A stretch of 64,000 nucleotides of DNA from Shewanella cyperi (lineage in GTDB: Bacteria; Pseudomonadota; Gammaproteobacteria; Enterobacterales; Shewanellaceae): positions 3,201,001 to 3,265,000 of the forward strand of contig NZ_CP071501.1 in assembly GCF_017354985.1 (NCBI RefSeq), given 5' to 3'. This document shows positions 27,944 to 34,801 of the stretch, piece after piece. The notes under the pieces are model-generated. The model searched no databases. It had not been told where the DNA came from and worked only from the letters and a program-made list of their open reading frames with translations. Both the position numbers and the translations under genes were made by a program. Positions within the stretch are counted from its first letter, which is position 1; every line of letters starts with the position of its first letter.

Positions 27944-28861
27944 TTATCTGTGCCGCTTGATGCCGGATGGATGGTTGGAACCATGGACCGACGAGTGACA
28001 GTTCACACAGCCCTTCTGGTCAAACTTGGAATCCCCTGGCAGGTTGAGTGCGGAGTCGTGACCGCCCTTCTGCATGTGGCAGCTTTGACACAGGTAAGGT
28101 GAACGCACCTTCAGCAGGCGCATATTGTTGGAACCGTGGGCCAGGTGGCAGTTGAGACAGTTTTCGGTCACCGGCTCATGTTCCCACAGGAAAGGACCGC
28201 GTTTCTCGGCGTGACAACTGTAGCAGGTCTCGTTGACGGTAAAGCCGGTCAGCAGCGACGGGCCATTGCTGCCGTGCACCTGGTGGCAATCGGTACAGGT
28301 CACCAGGCCTTCCTTCATCGGATGGTGGCTGGCACGGTTGCTGTCGATACGCTCATTGGTATGGCAGCTGTAGCACTTCTCGGCCTGCAGCTTTTTATCC
28401 AACATGGGATCATTCTGGGTGTGCAGCTCATGGCAGCTGGTACAGCTGACATCGGCCTGTTCGTGGGCACTGCCCTGCCACTGGGCCACATGCCCCTGTT
28501 TCTGGTGGCAATTGAGACAGGCTTCTTCACGATCTTTGACCGGCGACAGCCCCAGGCTGGTGTTGAAGTTGATGGCGGGAGCCGGACGCACCTCGTCATC
28601 CTGCAGGTTGGCACCGTGACCGGCGCTCGGTCCGTGGCAGGATTCACAGCCGCGGTTATTCTTGGCAAAAGGTGAATCGGCATCGGCAATCACGGCGTGG
28701 ACAGTGTGCTGAATGGCCATAATCGGCTTTTCGGCATCCACATCGTGACACTTCATACACCCCTTGGTCCCCCGGGGATCGTATTTGGGGCCATCGTCGG
28801 CAAAGGCAGGTTGCGCAAGCAGCAACCAACCGACCGCGGCCATCAGGCTCAGTTTTTTCAT
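27944..28861 (-). CDS. Decaheme c-type cytochrome of the MtrA/DmsE family
   Basis: The ATG at 28861, five bases after GGTGGAG, gives 305 residues with signal peptide MKKLSLMAAVGWLLLAQPAFA. Ten CXXCH motifs are present in order: CMKCH, CESCH, CLNCH, CTSCH, CYSCH, CTDCH, CYSCH, CLNCH, CQSCH, CVNCH. They are spaced evenly over two five-heme halves, with the distal His in segments such as SAHEQAD and WEHEPVTEN. Number, spacing and length match MtrA and DmsE, which thread through an MtrB barrel and carry electrons across the outer membrane. It sits between the EB-dh cytochrome and the barrel gene. Confidence 0.95.
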   Translation of the reverse strand: MKKLSLMAAVGWLLLAQPAFADDGPKYDPRGTKGCMKCHDVDAEKPIMAIQHTVHAVIADADSPFAKNNRGCESCHGPSAGHGANLQDDEVRPAPAINFNTSLGLSPVKDREEACLNCHQKQGHVAQWQGSAHEQADVSCTSCHELHTQNDPMLDKKLQAEKCYSCHTNERIDSNRASHHPMKEGLVTCTDCHQVHGSNGPSLLTGFTVNETCYSCHAEKRGPFLWEHEPVTENCLNCHLAHGSNNMRLLKVRSPYLCQSCHMQKGGHDSALNLPGDSKFDQKGCVNCHSSVHGSNHPSGIKRHR

Positions 28862-28905
28862 CATCGCTCCACCACTCATGTTTTTATTGTGTTTACGTTT
28901 CTAAC

Positions 28906-29856
28906 TCATTGCTTTACAGCGTTAATGTTTCCATCGCCGCCCAGAGTCAGCGAATATTCAAAGCTGACAATGTGGAAGCGGCCATTGGAGGACTGGTCAT
29001 GGAGGGCCAGGCCTATGTTGTATTGCTTGCCCGGTGCCAGTGCCTTGTGATTGGCATCTGCCGCCAATGGCCGGCTGAAGTCCACCACCCAGTCGGCGCC
29101 GCTATCGGTCACCTGGGCAGTTACCAGAGCGCTGTCGTTGGTTTGACGATCCTTGAGAATGATGCCGTCTATGGCACTGACATCGGCGGCCGTGTTAAAT
29201 CTGGCCTGCCAATACTCAAGGAAATAACCCTTGGCCATCAAACCGGCCAAATCGCCATCGGCGACAAAATCAGTGCCGCCACCGATACGTTTTTGGATCT
29301 CCTTGCGGCTACCCGCCAGGTACTTGGTGATCTCGCGACCTGCCGCTTCCGGCATGGCTGTGCTGTCCTGGTGGCACACGGCCCAGCAACCGCCCTGGGC
29401 AAACTCGGGCACCCCGCCGTCATCGAGCATCACGGTCAGCTTTTGCAGGTACTTGCTGTCCATAACCTTGCCACCGGCAGCGGTTTTGGGTACCTGGACT
29501 CTCAGATAGAAATTGCCGGCATCAAAGGCGGCCTGCACCCTGGCATTGACAAAGGGAGTGCGGCCCGGGAAGGGATCTGTGTCAGTCTTGCCGCCCACCT
29601 GATTGGGGCCGAATTTCTTCTCATCCCCGGTGTGACACTCGAGGCAATGCATGCCGCGTTTTTCAAAGCGGGCAGCACCGTCGTGGGCCTTCTTATCGTA
29701 CATCCACTCCATGCCGGTCTGGCCGGCATAAAACATAGGAACTTCTTTCACCGGGGCCGCGGCCCAATCCAGGGCCAGGGCCGGCGCAGACGCCAGCAAC
29801 AGGGGGGAGCACAGGCCTATGAGCGACAGTGACAATGAACCGAATTTGTTATTCAT
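28906..29856 (-). CDS. Exported cytochrome with ethylbenzene-dehydrogenase-type heme domain
   Basis: The 316-residue protein has a signal peptide (to about residue 29, ALALD). One CXXCH occurs at 71-75 (CLECH) and a second heme-like motif at 157-162 reads CWAVCH, which is CX3CH, not CX2CH. The C-terminal half ends with SSNGRFHIVSFEYSLTLGGD, the strand pattern of the EB_dh / cytochrome c-552 beta-sandwich that binds heme b or c in the gamma subunits of DMSO-reductase-family enzymes. No molybdenum subunit is nearby. In the operon it lies between the heme chemoreceptor and the decaheme gene, so it is probably a periplasmic carrier or redox partner; that is inference. Confidence 0.78.
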   Translation of the reverse strand: MNNKFGSLSLSLIGLCSPLLLASAPALALDWAAAPVKEVPMFYAGQTGMEWMYDKKAHDGAARFEKRGMHCLECHTGDEKKFGPNQVGGKTDTDPFPGRTPFVNARVQAAFDAGNFYLRVQVPKTAAGGKVMDSKYLQKLTVMLDDGGVPEFAQGGCWAVCHQDSTAMPEAAGREITKYLAGSRKEIQKRIGGGTDFVADGDLAGLMAKGYFLEYWQARFNTAADVSAIDGIILKDRQTNDSALVTAQVTDSGADWVVDFSRPLAADANHKALAPGKQYNIGLALHDQSSNGRFHIVSFEYSLTLGGDGNINAVKQ

Positions 29857-29867
29857 CTTGTGTGTTC

Positions 29868-31508
29868 CTAGAGTTTGAATTGTTTGATCATTTGGTTCAG
29901 TTCCAGCACCAGGGCCAACAACTGCTCTGTTTGCTGCTGATTCGACTTGGAATGGCTGGCGGTTTCTTCGGAGATACTCTTGATTTCCAGCACATTGTGA
30001 TTGATGTCCTGGGTCACCCGGTTCTGCTCATCGGAGGCGACGGCCATCTGATGGTTGAGTTCGTTGATGCCGGCTATTTTGTCGGCTATCTCGCGCAGAG
30101 AATCCACCGCCCGCTGTACCTGGTTGATACCGTTTTCAGCTGTCTGTTTGGCGGGTTCAACAAATTTCACCGCGGCATCGGCCTCTTTCTGCAACGATGC
30201 GATCATGTCTTCGATTTCCCGCGCGGAATCATGGGTCTTCTTCGACAGGGCCCGTACCTCATCGGCCACCACGGCAAAACCACGACCATGTTCGCCGGCA
30301 CGGGCGGCCTCAATGGCGGCGTTGAGGGCCAGCAGGTTGGTCTGCTCGGCAATGCTCTTGATCACCCCAAGCACGCTGCCGACATCGCTGGTTTTGTCAT
30401 TGAGCTTGGTGATCATCATGGCGGCATTTTCCACCTCATGGGCGAGGGAGCTGATGGCCTGAATCGAGTCTTCCGCCACCTTGATGCCTTCCAGACTGAG
30501 GGCATTGGCTTCATCGGACATCTTGGCGGCATGGGCGGCGTTGGCACTCACTTCCAGTGAGGACTGCTCCATCTCGGCAATGGCGGTGGCCACCTGCTCG
30601 GTGGAAGAAGTCTGGTACTCTATGGCCTCCACCGTTTGCTTGGATTGTTGGTTAATGCGACCCACGGCCTCGTTAACCTCGTCGGTAGCCTGAGCCACCT
30701 GCTCCATGCTGCCGTGGATAAATTCCATCATGCGGTTGAACACCCGTCCCACCTTGCCAAACTCGTCCCGGGAATCCACCTCTACCCGGGATACCAGGTC
30801 GCTGTCTTTTTCGATGCGCACTATGCTGTTCATCAGGTTAGTGAGTGGGCCCGACACAACAGTGCGGATCAGCACGGCAAAGAGACCGAATCCGGCCAGA
30901 AACAACAACAACTGAATGGCGGTGGACTTCAGAATGTTCTGGAAAATCTGTTCATCCAATGCCTTGAGTGAGTAGTCGATACGCACAGTCCCCACCAGGG
31001 TGCCGTCGTCCACCTTATGGCAACCCAGGCAATCGGTACCACGGTAATCCTTGAGGGCATAAAAGGGATTGATGATGGTCAGCACCCGGCCATCATCGCC
31101 TTCCCAAATCTGTTCCAGGGTCTGGCCGGAACCTTCCAGTGACTGGCGCTCCAGTTCATCCCTGGGTTTCTGCTCGGCAGGTCCGGGGGCAAACTCGCCG
31201 TCATTCATGGTGTTCATTATGGGATGACGGATCATGCGCACATCCAGCACCCCTTCCTGGGCCAGGACCTTTTGTTTCACCAGATCCCTGTCGTCCATTT
31301 CATCGTTGATCATCATCAGATTCATCATGTCGATGTAGAAGTAGCTCATGGTGTCAACGCGTTGCCGGGCCATGTCATAGGACATGTTCTTCTCTGAGTG
31401 ATAAACGGTGGCAATGGTGGCAACAGTGATAAACAGAAACACAATAGACAGGGACGCAAACACCTTACCGGTGACTGAGCCGATCATGTTACGAAAGAGT
31501 CTTGCCAT
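29868..31508 (-). CDS. Methyl-accepting chemotaxis protein with a periplasmic heme-c motif
   Basis: A 546-residue receptor: helix 1 (about 14-36), a periplasmic domain (37-195), helix 2 (196-217), HAMP (218-275) and a methyl-accepting signalling domain with the hairpin NLLALNAAIEAARAGEHGRG and FAVVADEVRALS. The periplasmic domain contains CLGCH at 160-164, a covalent heme-c attachment site, in a Tll0287/DUF3365-like setting (INPFYALKDYRGTDCLGCHK). Such domains act as redox or gas sensors. It is the first gene of the electron-transfer operon, 11 bases ahead of the EB-dh cytochrome gene. It could steer cells by redox state of the same chain. Heme maturation would depend on ccm genes elsewhere. 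Confidence 0.9.
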   Translation of the reverse strand: MARLFRNMIGSVTGKVFASLSIVFLFITVATIATVYHSEKNMSYDMARQRVDTMSYFYIDMMNLMMINDEMDDRDLVKQKVLAQEGVLDVRMIRHPIMNTMNDGEFAPGPAEQKPRDELERQSLEGSGQTLEQIWEGDDGRVLTIINPFYALKDYRGTDCLGCHKVDDGTLVGTVRIDYSLKALDEQIFQNILKSTAIQLLLFLAGFGLFAVLIRTVVSGPLTNLMNSIVRIEKDSDLVSRVEVDSRDEFGKVGRVFNRMMEFIHGSMEQVAQATDEVNEAVGRINQQSKQTVEAIEYQTSSTEQVATAIAEMEQSSLEVSANAAHAAKMSDEANALSLEGIKVAEDSIQAISSLAHEVENAAMMITKLNDKTSDVGSVLGVIKSIAEQTNLLALNAAIEAARAGEHGRGFAVVADEVRALSKKTHDSAREIEDMIASLQKEADAAVKFVEPAKQTAENGINQVQRAVDSLREIADKIAGINELNHQMAVASDEQNRVTQDINHNVLEIKSISEETASHSKSNQQQTEQLLALVLELNQMIKQFKL

Positions 31509-31701
31509 AGCGTGTTCCTTAAAAAACTGTTCGATGGAGCCGCTCCCACAGAAGTTGCAGCACTTTCTAGCAGAGAAGAAAAAGTCCTTTATTGATATAG
31601 GACAAGTTATTCAACAAACGCTTAAGCATAGCTGCTGTTTTGTCGAATAAAAAACAATGACATAAGTGCTTTTCGCGAAATTTCTTGTTTTTATTCAAGG
31701 C

Positions 31702-31717
31702 TGTGATCAGGCGCACA
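31702..31717. promoter_or_regulatory. CRP-type site between the chemoreceptor operon and metT
   Basis: TGTGATCAGGCGCACA fits TGTGA-N6-TCACA with one mismatch in the right half. It lies 194 bases above the chemoreceptor start and 248 above metT. CRP controls anaerobic respiration genes in Shewanella, which favours the minus-strand operon as its target. Confidence 0.45.
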
Positions 31718-31793
31718 TTGCATACGGTATGCCCCTTAGGTCCCGCCGGGTGACGTTTCAGCCAACTCGACAAAATTACAACACTTTCAAAAC

Positions 31794-31817
31794 GGACGTT
31801 TAACCATCTAGACGTCT
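31794..31817 (+). promoter_or_regulatory. MetJ operator of three tandem met boxes
   Basis: Three contiguous 8-mers, GGACGTTT, AACCATCT and AGACGTCT, match the met-box consensus AGACGTCT at 6, 5 and 8 of 8 positions in perfect 8-base register. MetJ with S-adenosylmethionine binds such arrays and represses. The operator lies 132 bases before the transporter start and about 290 bases above the chemoreceptor gene, so the transporter is the likely target. Confidence 0.75.
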
Positions 31818-31949
31818 AAATTGACAGAAGGCTGGTTATCCCATATTCTTTCGCCTAAGTTGAGGGCTAACCAGCCGTACTTAATAAGCATTCTCCCGGA
31901 AAAACAGACCTTTGTAGGTCGCATTCCGGGACTCACGAGAGAATTCAGA

Positions 31950-33290
31950 TTGAACCAAGCGCCTAACGCTGCGGCCGGCCAACGCTCGCCCGCTTCCTTT
32001 GTGGCCCTGTTGCCACTGCTGTTATTTCTGGCCCTGTTTATCGGTGCCGGACTCTATTTCCAACACCAGGGGGTGGAATTCGCCTTCTACCAACTGCCCA
32101 GTGTGGTGGCCATATTGCCGGCCATAGTTCTGGCGCTGCTCCTGTCGAAGCAGGGGCTGAACCGGGCCATAGAAACCTTTATGGAGGGTATTGGCCACAG
32201 CAACATCATAGCCATGTGCCTGATTTATTTGCTGGCCGGCGCCTTTGCCGCCGTGGCCAAGGCCACAGGTGGTGTGGATGCCACTGTTAACCTGGGGCTG
32301 TCGCTTATCCCCTCCAATTTGCTGCTGCCGGGCTTCTTTGTGATTGCGGCCTTTATTTCCACCGCCATGGGCACCTCCATGGGCACCATAGCCGCAGTGG
32401 CTCCCATAGCACTTGGAGTATCCGATCAGGCCCAGATAGATCATGGGCTGATGGCCGGTGCCGTGCTCTCCGGAGCCCTGTTCGGTGACAACCTGTCGAT
32501 CATTTCCGATACCACCATAGCCGCAACCCGCACCCAGGGCTGTGACATGAAAGACAAATTCCGTGAAAACCTGATGTTTGCGGCCCCGGCTGCCCTGATC
32601 ACCCTGGTGGTATTTATTTTTGCCGGCCAGGGAGAGGCCCAACTGAGTGCCGGGCAGCCGGATTTACTCAAGGTGATGCCCTATCTCACCATCCTGGTAT
32701 TGGCGGTAGCCGGTCTGAACGTGTTTGTGGTGCTTACCCTCGGCATAGTGCTGGCGGGTTTGACCGGACTGGTGGGCGATGGCTATGGACTGGTGCAGTT
32801 CGGCCAGGACATCTACAAGGGTTTTGGCAATATGCAGGAGATCTTCATCCTCTCCATGTTGGTGGGAGGGCTTGCGGCACTGATGCAACAGCAAGGTGGT
32901 CTGGCGTTTGTCAGCCGCGGCATTGAAGCTCTTATCCGACGCTTTTCCAGTGCCCGTGGCGAAGCATCCTGCCGCGCGGCCGAACTGGGCATGGCCGGAA
33001 TAGTGTCCCTGACCAATACCTGCGTGGCCAACAACACTGTGTCCATTGTGGTCAGCGGTGAAATTGCCCACGAACTGGCCCGCAAGCACGGTGTCAGCCC
33101 CAAGCGTGCGGCCAGCATACTCGACATTTTTTCCTGTATCGTTCAGGGGCTTATACCCTACGGAGCCCAAGCTTTGTTGTTGGCGACAACCTTTGCCATC
33201 AGCCCACTGGAAGCTGTATCCTATGCTTGGTATTGCCTGATCCTCGCGGCAGTGGCCCTGGTCATAGTGATTTTTCGCAAACGTCACTGA
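31950..33290 (+). CDS. metT: NhaC-superfamily transporter, probable methionine transporter MetT
   Basis: The 446-residue inner-membrane protein has about eleven predicted helices and NhaC-type segments (GTSMGTIAAVAPIAL, GDNLSIISDTTIAATRTQG). No ATG lies before the first helix; the TTG at 31950, seven bases after GAGAGAA, is preferred over the TTG at 31821, which lies inside the untranslated leader just after the operator. Annotation pipelines would call it a Na+/H+ antiporter. The MetJ operator instead points to MetT, the NhaC-like methionine transporter predicted by comparative genomics in several bacteria. Substrate assignment rests on that regulatory site, not on residues. Confidence 0.78.
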   Translation: MNQAPNAAAGQRSPASFVALLPLLLFLALFIGAGLYFQHQGVEFAFYQLPSVVAILPAIVLALLLSKQGLNRAIETFMEGIGHSNIIAMCLIYLLAGAFAAVAKATGGVDATVNLGLSLIPSNLLLPGFFVIAAFISTAMGTSMGTIAAVAPIALGVSDQAQIDHGLMAGAVLSGALFGDNLSIISDTTIAATRTQGCDMKDKFRENLMFAAPAALITLVVFIFAGQGEAQLSAGQPDLLKVMPYLTILVLAVAGLNVFVVLTLGIVLAGLTGLVGDGYGLVQFGQDIYKGFGNMQEIFILSMLVGGLAALMQQQGGLAFVSRGIEALIRRFSSARGEASCRAAELGMAGIVSLTNTCVANNTVSIVVSGEIAHELARKHGVSPKRAASILDIFSCIVQGLIPYGAQALLLATTFAISPLEAVSYAWYCLILAAVALVIVIFRKRH

Positions 33291-33352
33291 GCCCGAGCGG
33301 GGACGGCGGTACAACCCTAACCCACAGTCGACCCCGCACACAGGGATATGTC

Positions 33353-34042
33353 ATGGCAGACGAAGAAAGAACCGGCTACGGCCAGTACGATCCCCATAGA
33401 TTGGTGTTTCATATGTCCATCGGTGGGGTCAGTATCTGTGCCCTGGGCATGTTTATTGCCTTGTTCGGGGTGTTCCAGCAGCAGGGATGGGAGACGCTGA
33501 ATCTGAGGGTCGATCGTCTCGGCGATTACCTCAGTTCGCCCATGGCCTACGTCTACAATATCAGCCTGCTGTTTGCCGGCGTCAGTTTTATCACCGCCAT
33601 GCTGGGACTCTATAACCTGCGCTATAACGAGTTCAGCCGCTATCTGGCCATAGTGGGTGCCTGTGCCGGCTTGGGCATAATGCTTATCGGCATTTATCCC
33701 TATAACGATGCCATGCCGCACCGCCTGGTGTCCTTGTTCTTTGTCCTTTCCAGCCTGGCGATGTTTGTGTTGCTTATCCTGACCCGGATAAACCACAAGC
33801 ATTTGTGCAACCTGCCGCTGTTCTATGTGGCCATTGTGGGCCTGTTGGCCACCCTGACCCTGCTGGCCCAAATCGATCCGGCCACCTTTGATTACCGCCC
33901 CTGTCCGGTGGGGCAGAACCCCTGCTTCCTGGCCCTGAGCCTGTGGCTGCACACCGCCATGACCATGCTGGCGGGATTGGGCCTGGCGCTGGTGGCCCGG
34001 CATCTGGTGCATATGGCCATAACGGCCCGCGAATCCCAATAG
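33353..34042 (+). CDS. DUF998-type integral membrane protein
   Basis: Starts at the ATG 33353 (MADEERTGYG); the in-frame region before it overlaps metT and has no ribosome site. The 229 residues have six predicted helices. The family mark is the short loop YPYNDAMPHRLVSLFFVLSS after helix 3, seen in DUF998 proteins. Function unknown. It follows metT by 62 bases and precedes the pseudouridine synthase by 26 bases, so the three may share a transcript. Confidence 0.7.
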   Translation: MADEERTGYGQYDPHRLVFHMSIGGVSICALGMFIALFGVFQQQGWETLNLRVDRLGDYLSSPMAYVYNISLLFAGVSFITAMLGLYNLRYNEFSRYLAIVGACAGLGIMLIGIYPYNDAMPHRLVSLFFVLSSLAMFVLLILTRINHKHLCNLPLFYVAIVGLLATLTLLAQIDPATFDYRPCPVGQNPCFLALSLWLHTAMTMLAGLGLALVARHLVHMAITARESQ

Positions 34043-34068
34043 CCTCTGCGACCTCAATCGATAGCCAG

Positions 34069-34776
34069 ATGCGACTCGCCAAGTTTCTCGCCCATGCCGG
34101 TGTCGCCTCCAGACGTCAGGCCTGCCGCCTGATAGAGGCCGGCAGGGTGACCCTGGATGGACGGCCAGCCAAGCACACGGACGAAGTGCCTGTAAATGAT
34201 CAATCCGACATAGTCGTGTGCGTCGATGGCAAGCCGGTGTCCCTGCCCTGCCACCACAGCTACTGGCTGTATCACAAGCCCGTCGGTATTGACTGTCGCT
34301 TGCGGCCCGAAGATCCCGCCAGCTTGCTGCACCTGCTACCCACCGGCACCAGGGTCTATCCCGCAGGACGGCTGGACAAAGACTCCCGCGGCTTGCTGCT
34401 GCTCAGTGACGATGGCGAGCTGACCCAGCGTCTGATGCACCCGGATTACCACCATGAAAAAGGCTATCTGGTGACCCTGAATAAGGCTGTGTCGCAATCG
34501 GCTTTGGACACAGTGGCACAGGGACTGGATTACGGGGAGGGTATGACCCGCCCCTGTCGGATGTGTTTGGTTGCACCGGATAGGGTGCGCATGTGGCTTA
34601 CCGAGGGGAAAAAACGCCAGATACGCCGTATGTGGCGTGCACAGGGTTACAGGGTTGAGGATTTATTGCGGGAGTCCTTGATGGGGCTGACGCTGGATGG
34701 ACTGCAGGAAGGTCAATTCCGCCCCCTGTCCCAGACCGAAATTAACCAGTTAAAAAAACAAACGGGGCTGGAATAG
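34069..34776 (+). CDS. RsuA/RluB/E/F-family rRNA pseudouridine synthase
   Basis: A 235-residue protein with an N-terminal S4 RNA-binding domain (MRLAKFLAHAGVASRRQACRL..., about 1-60) and a pseudouridine synthase domain. The catalytic Asp is in YPAGRLDKDSRGLLLLSDDG (G-R-L-D), and EGKKRQIRRMW is the second family block. A short YHHEKGYLV insert resembles RluF. Which rRNA position is modified cannot be fixed by eye; RluF (23S U2604) is one option. The gene ends inside a bidirectional terminator shared with the convergent peptidase gene. Confidence 0.85.
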   Translation: MRLAKFLAHAGVASRRQACRLIEAGRVTLDGRPAKHTDEVPVNDQSDIVVCVDGKPVSLPCHHSYWLYHKPVGIDCRLRPEDPASLLHLLPTGTRVYPAGRLDKDSRGLLLLSDDGELTQRLMHPDYHHEKGYLVTLNKAVSQSALDTVAQGLDYGEGMTRPCRMCLVAPDRVRMWLTEGKKRQIRRMWRAQGYRVEDLLRESLMGLTLDGLQEGQFRPLSQTEINQLKKQTGLE

Positions 34777-34786
34777 CCCCGTTTAG
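34752..34786. terminator. Bidirectional terminator between pseudouridine synthase and S46 peptidase
   Basis: AAACGGGGCT-GGAAT-AGCCCCGTTT (34760-34784). On the minus strand it is followed by TTTGTTTTTTT and is strong; on the plus strand only TTTAGTCTT follows. The stem includes the last codons and stop of the plus-strand gene. Confidence 0.8.
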
Positions 34787-34801
34787 TCTTGAGTGAAAGT
34801 A

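Noticed and set aside
31821..31949. N-terminal extension of metT from a TTG next to the MetJ operator
   Set aside because: It begins four bases after the operator, has no ribosome site, and lacks similarity to NhaC N-termini.
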